A stretch of 64,000 nt of DNA from Joyebacterum sp964521425 (GTDB lineage: Bacteria > Joyebacterota > Joyebacteria > Joyebacterales > Joyebacteraceae): NCBI GenBank assembly GCA_964521425.1, contig CAZFRO010000007.1:1-64000 (forward strand), given 5' to 3'. Positions 42,417-51,831 of the stretch are shown here, in pieces. The position numbers and the translations under genes were made by a program. A model generated the notes under the pieces. That model ran no database searches. It was not told where the DNA came from and saw nothing but the letters and a program-made list of their open reading frames with translations. Position 1 is the first letter of the stretch, and the number at the start of each line of letters is the position of its first letter.

Positions 42417-44099
42417 CGGCTCTCTGCGCAGGACCAGCAGGGTTATGTCGTCCGACTGTGATCTGTCACCGGCGAACGTTGCGACATCGGCGCACACGCG
42501 CTCGAGAACGACATTGGCTTCTTCTGCGTGCTCCCGGACCAGCTTTTCCATCAGCCGCTCTTCCCCGTAGAACTCGTCGCTCCCGTTCTCGGCTTCAGTG
42601 ATGCCGTCGCTGAAGATCGCGACCAGTGCACCCGGATCGAGCGTCACGGAATCGGCGTCGTAGGGGACGCTCTCCACCATTCCGACGGGCATTCCCGTGG
42701 AAGCGAGTTCGCTCAGGCTTCCATCCTGCTCAACGAGATACGGTGGGTTGTGGCCGGCGTTTACGTAGTCGAGTCGCCCGGTCGATGGATCGAGAACGCC
42801 GATGAACAGCGTCGCGTATTTCACTGCATCGGTCGATTGCCAAACCTGTCTGTTGATGAGCCCCGCCGTCTCGGCAAGATCACCGGGGCGACTCATCAGC
42901 ACTTGGACGACGGGCACGATGCAGGAGACCAGGAGTGCGGCGCCGAGTCCCTTACCGGCGACATCACCGAGCAGAATCACGCATCTCCCGTCCCGAAGCG
43001 GACGAACGTCGTACAGATCGCCACCAACCTCCGTACACGACTCATTGTAGACAGCTATCTCGTACCCGGGCACCTTCCCGATCTCCGAGGGAAGGATGTT
43101 GCTGATGATGTCCCTCGCCGTCGACAGCTCGCGCTCGAGGCGCTTCCTCTCCTCCTCAAGAGCGGCGAGACGCGCATGTGTGATCTTGACCGCTATGATA
43201 TTGGCGAGTGAGGTGAAGGTCCTGAGCTCGTCCTCCCGGTACCACGACGCGGGGTCCTTCGTGTCGGCGTAGAGGATCCCGATCACGTTCTCGTTGTCGA
43301 AGAGAGGAGCCGCCATCGCAGACCTGATGGCCTGCTGGACGATACTGTTCGCACCGCCGAAACGCGAATCATCCTGAGCGTCCGTGGTCAGGAGCGCCTC
43401 ACCGTCGTCCAGGACCTTCCGGACCATAGTGCTGCTGAGGACTATTCCCTCTTCCTCGGCGCCGTCCCGGAAACGCGATGCCGTGACGACCGGCTCCGCC
43501 GCGTCATCCTCGATCAGAAGCAGCAGCATTCGATCCGTACTGACGATTCGCCCGACCAGGTCCAGCACCAGCTCGTAGGTCTCCGCGAGCGGACGGTCCA
43601 TGGTGAGGAACTCACCCGCGTCCGCGAGAACACGGAACAGGTTGTAGCTCGTATCCGCCCCGACGTCGACGCCCGTGGCGAATATGTCGCCCATGGAAAT
43701 GGACGAGCACTCTATGGAGGAATCGTCCAGCTGGTACTCGTGTTCCCCGTCCGTGCTTGGGTCGCCATCGATACGCGCTCTCGCCTCGCTATCCAGCGCG
43801 GCTTCTTGCCCCTCCTCTACCATCGACAGGGCCAGGCTCGCGAACTCGATCCTCGACCCGGGCAGCAGGTCCACCGTGCCGTTCACTGCCTGTCCGTCTA
43901 CTCTGGTGCCATTCCTGCTGCCCAGATCGGTGAGCGTGACCTTGGAACCTTCGACCGCGATAAGGGCGTGGTTGCGCGAGATAGTGCCGTGCTCGAGCCG
44001 GACATCGACGCCCTCGGCGCGACCCACGGACTGCTCACCTTCCTTCAATAGACATCGGAACGGCTTGTCTTGAACGGTGCCTATGAGAACGTATGGCAT
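42414..44099 (-). CDS. FHA-GAF-PP2C (SpoIIE/RsbU-type) protein phosphatase
   Basis: 561 residues. The FHA domain (about 1-95) carries the phosphothreonine-binding residues SVGRAEG, ISRNHALI and DLGSRNGT. A GAF domain (about 150-315) follows, then a short coiled coil (LAALEEERKRLERELSTARD) and a SpoIIE PP2C domain with metal ligands in VGGDLYD, GDVAGKG and FSDGITEAE. Such proteins dephosphorylate anti-sigma-factor antagonists in partner-switching systems. The FHA domain links it to a Ser/Thr kinase, and one is encoded at 30396-33770. No anti-sigma kinase is nearby. It follows the ABC exporter genes by 12 bases. Confidence 0.94.
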   Translation of the reverse strand: MPYVLIGTVQDKPFRCLLKEGEQSVGRAEGVDVRLEHGTISRNHALIAVEGSKVTLTDLGSRNGTRVDGQAVNGTVDLLPGSRIEFASLALSMVEEGQEAALDSEARARIDGDPSTDGEHEYQLDDSSIECSSISMGDIFATGVDVGADTSYNLFRVLADAGEFLTMDRPLAETYELVLDLVGRIVSTDRMLLLLIEDDAAEPVVTASRFRDGAEEEGIVLSSTMVRKVLDDGEALLTTDAQDDSRFGGANSIVQQAIRSAMAAPLFDNENVIGILYADTKDPASWYREDELRTFTSLANIIAVKITHARLAALEEERKRLERELSTARDIISNILPSEIGKVPGYEIAVYNESCTEVGGDLYDVRPLRDGRCVILLGDVAGKGLGAALLVSCIVPVVQVLMSRPGDLAETAGLINRQVWQSTDAVKYATLFIGVLDPSTGRLDYVNAGHNPPYLVEQDGSLSELASTGMPVGMVESVPYDADSVTLDPGALVAIFSDGITEAENGSDEFYGEERLMEKLVREHAEEANVVLERVCADVATFAGDRSQSDDITLLVLRREP

Positions 44100-44111
44100 C
44101 TGAACGGCTCC

Positions 44112-46223
44112 CTATTGGGCATACTGAAGTTGGTAGAGATGATAATAGTACCCTCTTTGCGAGAGAAGGTCCAGGTGCGTGCCGGCCTCTCGTATCTTGC
44201 CGCCGTGCATGACCAGTATCTTGTCCGCGTGCTGGATAGTAGACAGACGGTGCGCGATGACGATCGACGTTCTCCCGGCCATCAGTCTGACAAGCGCCTG
44301 CTGTATGAGGTGCTCGGTCTCGGTGTCGATGTTGGCGGTGGCCTCATCGAGAATCAGAATCGCGGGATCAAACGCCAGCGCTCTCGCGAACGCAAGGAGC
44401 TGACGTTGCCCGGTCGAGAGGGTCACTCCCCTCTCGTGGACTTCCTCGTCATAGCCTCCGGGGAGCCTGTCGATGAAGGTGTCCGCGTTGACGTGGTGGG
44501 CCACCTCCCGCAGACGCTCGTCGTCGATCTCCTGATTGCCGAGGCGGATGTTCCCGCCTATGTCACCCGCGAAGATGAACACATCCTGCATGACCAATCC
44601 AATGTGCGAGCGCAGGAACGATCGGTCCATTTGACGAATGTCGATCCCGTCAAGAGTGACCCTTCCCTCCTCGACATCGTAGAATCTCTCGATCAGATTA
44701 ATGATCGAGGTCTTGCCGGATCCGGTTGCCCCCACGATGGCGACAGTCTCCCCAGGTTCGACGGTGAACGACATGTCTCTCAGAACCCGCTCTCCCTCGA
44801 CATAGGAGAAGCTCACGTTCTCGAAGGAGATGCGACCCTCGACAGTGTCCGGCCGGACGGGTTCGTCCGGATCGAGTATCATCTGGTCGTTGTCCAGAAG
44901 CATGAAAATGCGCTCCGACGACGCCATCGCCTGCTGCATCGTGCCGTACTGCTGAGCGAGGTTCCTTAAGGGGCGGAAGAACATCTGCACATACGAGAGG
45001 AATGCAACGACAGTTCCGAGCGACAGTGTGTTCCTGATGACGCTCCCGCCGCCGTACCAGATGACCAATCCTATGGCGATCGAACTAGCCAGCTCCATGA
45101 GTGGCATGAACATCGCGAACGTTCGTATCTGCTTCATCGCCGCGAGGAAGTTCTCGTGGTTGATTCCCGAGAAACGCCTGAGACTCTCCGTCTCATGAGC
45201 GAAGATCTGGATTACACGCATTCCACCGATGCTCTCCTGAAGCATGGTGTTGATCTTCGCAACCTTGACGCGGACCTCGCGGAAGGCGTCGCGTATCTTG
45301 ACGCTGAAGGCCGCGGTTGCCCAGGCCATGAAGGGAAGCACAGCCAGACTCACGAGCGCCAGTCGCCAGTTGAGTCTGAGAAGAACAACGACGACTCCGA
45401 TGAGCACGAAGAGATCGCGGAGCAACATGGTGACGATGGATGTGAACATCTCGTGCAGAACCTGGACATCGTTCGTGGCGCGCGTCACCAGTCTCCCGAC
45501 GGGGTTCCTGTCGAAGAAGGAGAGCGAGAGCCTCATCATGTGCCGGAGCACCTTCATCCGGATGTCGTACATCACCCGTTGAGATGTGAGCTCCATCATG
45601 TTGATCTCAAGAAGGGTGAACCCGAAGGAGATGACGAGCATCGCCAGGATGATGATCGCTATTCGGCCGAGCCCTCTGGCATCGCCCTCGCGCAGAATGT
45701 GGGTCTGTGTATGTGACAGCGTTGCGAGAACATCCCCAGGGAGTGCCACCCGGTCGCCCGCCACGACGAACTCGTCTGGCGCAAGTCCCGCGAGGATGAC
45801 CTTGTCGCGCGTGGCCGTATAGTACGAACCCTCCAGAATGACACCGAGTTCCGACGCCCTCGCCACGCTTCTGGGGTCGTACCCGGAGAGGTCACTCGCT
45901 GTGACGAGATATGCCTTCGCCGGACGAGAGCCCTCCCATCTCGACCCGAGATCATCGATCGGGAGGAGATCATCCCTGTGCTCCGACACGAAGCCTGAGG
46001 ACTCATCCTCCGCGTGCAGGATTCGAGTGGTGGCAACGATGTAGTCGTCAATCGCAGACCGCACGAGGAAGGGAAGCGCCAGCTCGAAACCCGCCACGAG
46101 TATCAGTATGGCCACAGCCGCCGCGACGGTGCGCCAGTAGGGTCGGACGAAGACGATGAGCCGCTGCACGAGTCGCGCGTCGAACGGCTTGCCGGTGGTC
46201 TCGTCGTGGTGGTCGTGTGTCAT
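44112..46223 (-). CDS. ABC exporter subunit with large extracytoplasmic insertion
   Basis: 703 residues. The membrane domain has six helices, but between helix 1 (about 30-52) and helix 2 (about 165-190) there are more than 100 extra residues (including LHAEDESSGFVSEHRDDLLP), where other members have a short loop. The ATPase domain is complete: GATGSGKTS Walker A, LSTGQRQ signature, ILILDEATANID Walker B and the AHRLST switch histidine. The partner is the half-transporter encoded upstream (46272-48032). Together they form a heterodimeric MDR/MsbA-like exporter; substrate unknown. The insertion should sit outside the membrane and may bind substrate or envelope partners. Confidence 0.93.
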   Translation of the reverse strand: MTHDHHDETTGKPFDARLVQRLIVFVRPYWRTVAAAVAILILVAGFELALPFLVRSAIDDYIVATTRILHAEDESSGFVSEHRDDLLPIDDLGSRWEGSRPAKAYLVTASDLSGYDPRSVARASELGVILEGSYYTATRDKVILAGLAPDEFVVAGDRVALPGDVLATLSHTQTHILREGDARGLGRIAIIILAMLVISFGFTLLEINMMELTSQRVMYDIRMKVLRHMMRLSLSFFDRNPVGRLVTRATNDVQVLHEMFTSIVTMLLRDLFVLIGVVVVLLRLNWRLALVSLAVLPFMAWATAAFSVKIRDAFREVRVKVAKINTMLQESIGGMRVIQIFAHETESLRRFSGINHENFLAAMKQIRTFAMFMPLMELASSIAIGLVIWYGGGSVIRNTLSLGTVVAFLSYVQMFFRPLRNLAQQYGTMQQAMASSERIFMLLDNDQMILDPDEPVRPDTVEGRISFENVSFSYVEGERVLRDMSFTVEPGETVAIVGATGSGKTSIINLIERFYDVEEGRVTLDGIDIRQMDRSFLRSHIGLVMQDVFIFAGDIGGNIRLGNQEIDDERLREVAHHVNADTFIDRLPGGYDEEVHERGVTLSTGQRQLLAFARALAFDPAILILDEATANIDTETEHLIQQALVRLMAGRTSIVIAHRLSTIQHADKILVMHGGKIREAGTHLDLLSQRGYYYHLYQLQYAQ

Positions 46224-46271
46224 CTGCTTCTCTCGTGTGTTCCTCGGACTCGCTGTTCGCTTCGCCCTGCC

Positions 46272-48032
46272 CTAGGTCTGGACGGCATCCGAATCGTCCA
46301 TCTCCTGCTCAAGGAGCTGCCTCTCGTAGATATCCGCATACAGACCACCCACCTCCAGGAGTTCCTGGTGTGTTCCGTGTTCGATGATGCGCCCGGCATC
46401 CAGCACGATGATGTCGTCGGCGCCACTGATGGACGAGATCCTGTGGGACACGATGATGCTTGTCCTTCCTTGAAGCACAGCGGAGAGACCCTTCTGGATC
46501 GTTTCCTCCGTCGCCGTATCAACTGAAGAGAGAGCGTCATCGAGAATGATGGTCGACGGTGTTGCCACGATGGCCCTGGCAATGGCGATCCGTTGCTTCT
46601 GCCCTCCAGAGAGAGTGACGCCCCTCTCCCCCACGAGCGTCTCCATGCCCTCTGAGAACTCCTCGATTTCGCCGAGAATGCCTGCTGCCTCTGCTGCCCG
46701 CCGCACGCTGTCGTCGGTGGCATCCGGCGCTCCGAAACGGATGTTCTCGGCGATCGTGTCCGAGAAGAGGAACGTGTCCTGCGGAACATAGCCGAACGTT
46801 TTCCTCGCGGTCTTCAGGCTGAGTTCCTTGACGTCGTGACCGTCCAGGAGTACTTGCCCCTCCCCGGTCTCGAAGACCCTCACCAAGAGGTTGCAGATGG
46901 TGCTCTTCCCGGATCCGGTTCTCCCAAGCACCCCCAGAGTGCTCCCGGCTGGGACAACGAAACTTACATCCGTGAGCGCGGGCGGAGCATCGTCCTCGTA
47001 GCTGAACGTGACATTTCTGAACTCGATCTCACCACGAACCACATCCAGATCCACGGCCCCCTCGGAATCCGCGATCTCGGGAGCGGACTCGAGAATCCTG
47101 TTGATTCTTCCCATGGAGGCCGAGCCACGCTGGAGCACATTGACGACCCACCCCATCGCCATCATCGGCCAGGTCAGTATGCCGAGGTAGCTCATGAACG
47201 CCACGAGATCCCCGGTCGAGATCGTCCCGAGCATCACCTGACGCCCACCGATGAAAATGACGATTACGATGCTCATGCTCGACATCAGCATTACGAACGG
47301 GAAGAACGCGCCCCATATCCGGACGAGTTCGACGTTCCGACGAACATAGCGCTGCCCGAAATCAGACAGTCCCTCCTCCTGATGGTCCTCCTGCACGTAG
47401 GCCTTGACGACACGGATGCCCGAGATGCTCTCTCGCACCCCCTCCATCAGGTCGGAGAAGGTCTCCTGGACGCGTTCGAAGCGCTGGTGAAGGAGCTTGC
47501 CGGCCCTCAGGGTGAAGAAGGCGATGATGGGCATCGGAATGAGCGCCAGAAGCGTCAGCTTGACATTCAGGGCAAGCATGAACCCTATCGACGCGAAGCC
47601 GAGGATGATCGCGTCCGTCATGGCCACGAGTCCGAAGCCGCACGCCATGCGTACGGCGTTCAGGTCGTTCGTGGCGTGTGCCATGAGGTCACCCGTCTTC
47701 GTCCGAGCGAAGTAGCGGGACGACAGTCTCAGTAGATGCTTGAAGATCGCGTTTCTGATGTCTTCCTCTATGTGCCGCGATGTCCCTATGATGAGATAGC
47801 GCCACACAAAGCGGAAGGCGGCGATCACGGCCGCAAACACCGCTATCGTCAGTCCGTTCACCGCGAGCCCGCTGCCGGTTGCTGTGCCGGCCGTGAGATT
47901 ATCCACGGCGTCTTTGATGATGCGTGGAATGAGGAGCTGGAGCCCGTCGACGAAGAGCAGGCTCAGGACACCGATGATGACGGCGCGGCGGTACCGGGCG
48001 AAATGCTTGAGAATACTCTTGAGATTGCCCAA
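46272..48032 (-). CDS. ABC exporter half-transporter (MsbA/MDR type)
   Basis: 586 residues from a TTG at 48032 behind GGAGAGG. Upstream in-frame codons lack such a site and do not look like protein. Six membrane helices, then an ATPase domain with GRTGSGKST, VTLSGGQKQRIAIARA, TIILDDALSSVDT and SHRISS. The Walker B motif ends in Asp (ILDDALSS) instead of the catalytic Glu, so this ATP site is probably degenerate, as in heterodimeric exporters where only the partner's composite site hydrolyses ATP well. The partner gene follows 48 bases downstream. Confidence 0.93.
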   Translation of the reverse strand: MGNLKSILKHFARYRRAVIIGVLSLLFVDGLQLLIPRIIKDAVDNLTAGTATGSGLAVNGLTIAVFAAVIAAFRFVWRYLIIGTSRHIEEDIRNAIFKHLLRLSSRYFARTKTGDLMAHATNDLNAVRMACGFGLVAMTDAIILGFASIGFMLALNVKLTLLALIPMPIIAFFTLRAGKLLHQRFERVQETFSDLMEGVRESISGIRVVKAYVQEDHQEEGLSDFGQRYVRRNVELVRIWGAFFPFVMLMSSMSIVIVIFIGGRQVMLGTISTGDLVAFMSYLGILTWPMMAMGWVVNVLQRGSASMGRINRILESAPEIADSEGAVDLDVVRGEIEFRNVTFSYEDDAPPALTDVSFVVPAGSTLGVLGRTGSGKSTICNLLVRVFETGEGQVLLDGHDVKELSLKTARKTFGYVPQDTFLFSDTIAENIRFGAPDATDDSVRRAAEAAGILGEIEEFSEGMETLVGERGVTLSGGQKQRIAIARAIVATPSTIILDDALSSVDTATEETIQKGLSAVLQGRTSIIVSHRISSISGADDIIVLDAGRIIEHGTHQELLEVGGLYADIYERQLLEQEMDDSDAVQT

Positions 48033-48244
48033 CGTTTGAGCCTCTCCACGGCTGAATACGGAAACGCGGACCGTGAGTCCGCAAGTTCCGTCAGCATAAC
48101 ACAGCGCAGGAGGGACCGCGAGGGCCGTTGACGGCGCCTTTGGGCACGATGAGGACCATCCGTTTGCGTCAAGATACGCGACGCCTTTCATCGATCCGGC
48201 TCTCAGTACCCAACAGATGTGAACTGGGAAGTTGGAGCATTCTG

Positions 48245-48253
48245 TGGTATAAT
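48245..48253 (+). promoter_or_regulatory. extended -10 promoter of the small secreted protein gene
   Basis: TGG directly precedes a perfect TATAAT (48248-48253). There is no good -35. The start near 48260 gives a leader of about 34 bases with a strong AAGGAGGT ribosome site. Confidence 0.65.
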
Positions 48254-48293
48254 GTTAGTGCGCGGTCTGCACTGGGCTCACAAGGAGGTAAAC

Positions 48294-48863
48294 ATGATAC
48301 GTACTGTTATCGTTTCAGTAGTAATCGTGACGTTGGGTGCCGGCATAGCACTCGCGAATCCTATCATAGCGGAGAACATCTACATCGACTTCGATCCGCC
48401 ATACTACAATCATCGGATTGACCCGGTGCCCTATACGATCTTTGATGCCTTCATCATGGTCGAGACCTTCTTCGACGGGCCGGGATTCATGGAGATCTCC
48501 TTCGGACTGGAGTTAACACCGGGGATGAGTTCCGCTACGGTCTTCGAGGTTCTCCTGCCAGACTATGTGTCAATCGGTCTGTATGAGACGGGCATCACAT
48601 TGACTTCGACTGACTGCATAACACCTGCTATGCAGCCGATGCCCATCGCAGTGCTGCACTGTATGTACACGGGCACACCCGGTGATATCGAGATCACGTA
48701 TCATCCGGAGTCCCCTGGCTTGATCGTGCTGTGTGACGACAGCCTGCAGGTTTTCTGTATCCTTTCCCACGGAGGTGTGGGTCAGGAGCCTCTCGGCGGA
48801 GACTGCGGAGGCAATCCGGTGGAGGATGTCTCCTGGGGCGCCATCAAGGGGTTGTACAGGTAG
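48294..48863 (+). CDS. small secreted protein with C-terminal WGAIKGLYR motif
   Basis: 189 residues. The ATG was chosen for the AAGGAGGTAAAC site and because the product then starts with a clean signal peptide (MIRTVIVSVVIVTLGAGIAL, then ANP). The mature part is beta-rich and has about seven cysteines. The last residues, PVEDVSWGAIKGLYR, resemble a short conserved C-terminal tail I associate with exported proteins of candidate FCB-related phyla; it is distinct from the FlgD-type domain. Function unknown. It is monocistronic, with its own promoter and terminator. Confidence 0.8.
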   Translation: MIRTVIVSVVIVTLGAGIALANPIIAENIYIDFDPPYYNHRIDPVPYTIFDAFIMVETFFDGPGFMEISFGLELTPGMSSATVFEVLLPDYVSIGLYETGITLTSTDCITPAMQPMPIAVLHCMYTGTPGDIEITYHPESPGLIVLCDDSLQVFCILSHGGVGQEPLGGDCGGNPVEDVSWGAIKGLYR

Positions 48864-48905
48864 ATCAGCTGCCACAGCGTGAAGCTCCAGAGCCCATGAC
48901 GCACG

Positions 48906-48941
48906 AACGGTCGCCCTGTCCGGATGGATGGGGCGGCCGTT
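48906..48941 (+). terminator. terminator hairpin of the small secreted protein gene
   Basis: AACGGTCGCCC (48906-48916) pairs with GGGCGGCCGTT (48931-48941) with one mismatch, and TCTGTT follows. The remaining gene-free sequence to 49152 shows nothing I can name. Confidence 0.7.
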
Positions 48942-49152
48942 TCTGTTGCGTGGATGACGGCACAACAAAGAACAGGAGGGAGACGGGAGCCTCTCCGGGC
49001 GCCACGCATCCCTCCCTATTCACGATGGGGAATCACCTTCCGGCGACTCCTGGCCCCCCGCAGGGCCTCCAGATTGGTCAGCCGCAACCTTCCTGAACAT
49101 CTCTCATGTACAGATACAGGAAACCACAGTATTGTGTCAATAGGAAAAGCCC

Positions 49153-49830
49153 TCAGGGCTGCCTGATCAGGGCGATCCTGTACTCCTCGTAGAAAATGTG
49201 TCTCAAGGCCCTCTTCCGACCCACGAGCAGGTTCGCCTCAACCTCCCCCGAGTGTCGTGCAACCAGCCGCATCCCAGACCCAAACGGCTCGAACGACTTG
49301 TCGAGCGTTATCTCCGTGACGGGAAAAAGGGGGTCCGCCACGACTCCTGCGACACGAACCGGCCCGTGATCCGTGACCGATATCCAGACGGTCCCGTCGA
49401 AGTGATGCATGTCTCGTGCTACGGCCGTGACGTCGACCCTGTAGCACATGTCCCCCTCCATCTCCTCGGTGCCACCGAGCGCCAGGGAGTATTCATCGCT
49501 TCCAAGCTCCGGACCGGTCAGGCTTTCGAGTGTGAACTCGCCCACTGGGTAGGAAAGCTCGGAGGCGAGTTCGTCTCGCCTCATGCCCTTCCCTACCACG
49601 TATGTGAGCACGGCTTGAGCTCGCTTGCTCGAGCCGTCCTTCTGCGGCTCAACCATGATCTGGTTCACGCTCAGACTCTCTATGAGCGATCGCGTGCTCA
49701 CGATGCCCGCGTCGTAGGACTCAATGATCTCGTCGAGAGGAGGCGGTGCGTCCACCCCCGCCTCTGCGAAGGCGGCCGGAATCAGGAGCAGAAGACAGGT
49801 GACGACAAGGCCAGTGCTGATCAACTTCAC
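49153..49830 (-). CDS. exported LolA-like lipoprotein-sorting-fold protein
   Basis: 225 residues from the GTG at 49830 behind GGGGAG. Signal peptide: VKLISTGLVVTCLLLLIPAA. The mature protein is a run of beta strands (IMVEPQKDGSSKRAQAVLTY, CYRVDVTAVARDMHHFDGTV, PLFPVTEITLDKSFEPFGSG) typical of the half-barrel fold of LolA/RseB-type periplasmic proteins. Probably periplasmic and lipid- or lipoprotein-binding, but this rests on pattern only. It has a near-perfect promoter and is divergent from the FG-GAP gene. Confidence 0.72.
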   Translation of the reverse strand: MKLISTGLVVTCLLLLIPAAFAEAGVDAPPPLDEIIESYDAGIVSTRSLIESLSVNQIMVEPQKDGSSKRAQAVLTYVVGKGMRRDELASELSYPVGEFTLESLTGPELGSDEYSLALGGTEEMEGDMCYRVDVTAVARDMHHFDGTVWISVTDHGPVRVAGVVADPLFPVTEITLDKSFEPFGSGMRLVARHSGEVEANLLVGRKRALRHIFYEEYRIALIRQP

Positions 49831-49893
49831 TTCTCCCCACTCCTGCACACGGGAACACGACTCAGGAACACCAATCGAGATGCGTATGCCGGC

Positions 49894-49922
49894 ACTCTAG
49901 CGAGTGATCGGGAGCGTGTCAA
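49894..49922 (-). promoter_or_regulatory. promoter of the LolA-like gene
   Basis: Minus strand TTGACA (49917-49922), 17 bases, TAGAGT (49894-49899). It stands back-to-back with the FG-GAP gene promoter; the two -35 boxes are 14 bases apart. Confidence 0.75.
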
Positions 49923-49936
49923 GCGACGCTCCCTCC

Positions 49937-49965
49937 TTGACGGCCCCGGCGTGCGGGACCATACT
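49937..49965 (+). promoter_or_regulatory. promoter of the FG-GAP propeller gene
   Basis: TTGACG (49937-49942), 17 bases, CATACT (49960-49965). The start near 49972 leaves a leader of about 67 bases to the ATG at 50039. Confidence 0.65.
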
Positions 49966-50038
49966 CACGCTGAAGTTCCAGGCTGCTTGCCACGTCTGAC
50001 TGGGCGAACGTGTGCGAGAACCAAAACGAGGTGAGTAC

Positions 50039-51814
50039 ATGATGAGACCAGGTGGATCACGCTCCCGAACGTACAGGCCCGTGCCGTCTGGGTCATGCAG
50101 CCCAACGCACCGACCCGAATCGCGACGTCGAGCGAGCCTGTGCGTCTGGCTTACGGTGCTTCTTCTGGTTGCCATCCATCCCACGTGCAGAGCAGCGGGC
50201 CGGACCATCAACCTCGCAGAGGTCGGCGTCACCGTCCTTTCCGGCGAGACAGTCGGTGAGCAGTTCGGCTACTGCCTGACCACCGGCGATCTTGCCGGGT
50301 CTGGTCTTGAAATGATCATCGTCGGGGCGCCGGGTCGAGCCTCTGACGATGGATATCCTGGAGCCGGCGGTGTCTATGTATTCTCTCCGGCGGATATCGC
50401 CGCCAACGGAGGCGTCACGGCCAAGTCCGAACTTGCCACCATCGCGATCGCGGGCACTACCGCAGGCTCACGATTCGGGGCAACCGTCGCTGCGGGAGAC
50501 TGGGATGGCGATGGCTCTGACGAGCTGGTGGTTGGGGCGCCTGACGACGGCCTTCCCGGCGCCATGCTCCAGGGGGCGCTCTATCTCTTCGACATCCCAG
50601 ACAGTGCCCGCGGGCTCCGCCTCTCGCCGGCTGATGCGCGGCTGATCATAAGAGGGACTCAGGATGCGGGACGGCTCGGGAGTTCTCTTCTGGTAGCGGA
50701 CCTCAATGGCGACGGCCGTGATGAACTCATCGTCTCAGCATTCAGATCCCCTGGACCACGCGGTCGGGACGCAGGAGAGATCCATGTGCTTGATGGCGCC
50801 CTGCTCATGCAGGCGACCGGCGAGATCCCTGTGGACCTGGTTGCGGGAATCCGGATAACCGGAGAGGATGCGGGAGACGGCATCCGGGGTATCGCCGTTG
50901 CCGACACCGACGGCGATGGAGACGGCGAACTTCTTATCGGCGCCTATCTGGCAGATGGACCAGGCCGGAACCGCTTCGATGTCGGGAAGGTCTATGTGGT
51001 CGAGGTCACCGAGATCTTTGCGTCGTTTGAACCTCCGGCTCCCGATTCGGTGGGCTCGGTGGAACCTGCCGACCATGGCGCGGTCGCTCCCGGCACAACC
51101 GAAATCACGCTTCCCGACCACGCAAGCGCGATCATAACCGGGGCCGCTGGGAGAGGTTTTCTTGGACGCACGATCGCCGCTGGAGACGTCGACCTTGATG
51201 GCAATGATGATGTACTCGTGTCAGCATATGGAGCCCGTGGTAAGGGAGACAAGGAGACCGCTGCCGGCGAGGTGTACCTGCTCTTCGGGGGTGACGACGG
51301 TCTCACTGGAGCGCTCGATCTTGCGGACTCGGGGACGGACGGTTCATCGGGCGATGTGCGACCGCGATTCGTCGCCCGATCCAGGTGGAGTCTCTTCGGC
51401 CTCCCCCTGCTCATGGCCGACATGAACGGGGACGGACCCCAGGATCTGATCGCGGCTGCGCAGTTCGCCGGCCACGGCTCCGACCGTGGACGGTGTGGAG
51501 AAGTCTACATCTACTTCGGCAGCCTCGAATCAGTGATGGCGGCCAAGGCAGGCAGCACCGAGCATGCCGACGTGACCATTGTCGGTGCTCACGCGCTCGA
51601 CTCGATAGGCGGGGCGCTTCTGGCGGTCGACCTGACGGGATCCGGGCGCCTGGCACTCGTCATAGGGGCGCCGGATGCTACTGCTCAGAGAATCGTGGAA
51701 GAGGCAGGCGGTGACAGTATGAGGCCCGGCGACGCGGACGATGTGCTCGCCGAGAGAATCGAACGCGGTGGGAAGGTGTTTGTTGTTACGTCCGGGCTTC
51801 TCCTCGATCGCTGA
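50039..51814 (+). CDS. exported seven-bladed FG-GAP (integrin-alpha-like) propeller protein
   Basis: 591 residues. A long basic N-terminus precedes a signal helix (SLCVWLTVLLLVAIHPTCRA). Seven FG-GAP repeats can be counted, from GEQFGYCLTTGDLAGSG to IGGALLAVDLTGSGR. Five contain Ca-binding loops (DWDGDGSDE, DLNGDGRDE, DTDGDGDGE, DVDLDGNDD, DMNGDGPQD), giving a complete propeller. Such proteins are extracellular or surface-bound and usually mediate binding. No FlgD-type or lipobox anchor is present, so how it stays at the surface is unclear. The ATG follows GAGGTGAG. Confidence 0.9.
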   Translation: MMRPGGSRSRTYRPVPSGSCSPTHRPESRRRASLCVWLTVLLLVAIHPTCRAAGRTINLAEVGVTVLSGETVGEQFGYCLTTGDLAGSGLEMIIVGAPGRASDDGYPGAGGVYVFSPADIAANGGVTAKSELATIAIAGTTAGSRFGATVAAGDWDGDGSDELVVGAPDDGLPGAMLQGALYLFDIPDSARGLRLSPADARLIIRGTQDAGRLGSSLLVADLNGDGRDELIVSAFRSPGPRGRDAGEIHVLDGALLMQATGEIPVDLVAGIRITGEDAGDGIRGIAVADTDGDGDGELLIGAYLADGPGRNRFDVGKVYVVEVTEIFASFEPPAPDSVGSVEPADHGAVAPGTTEITLPDHASAIITGAAGRGFLGRTIAAGDVDLDGNDDVLVSAYGARGKGDKETAAGEVYLLFGGDDGLTGALDLADSGTDGSSGDVRPRFVARSRWSLFGLPLLMADMNGDGPQDLIAAAQFAGHGSDRGRCGEVYIYFGSLESVMAAKAGSTEHADVTIVGAHALDSIGGALLAVDLTGSGRLALVIGAPDATAQRIVEEAGGDSMRPGDADDVLAERIERGGKVFVVTSGLLLDR

Positions 51815-51831
51815 AGCCCGTGCGGGCGTCC

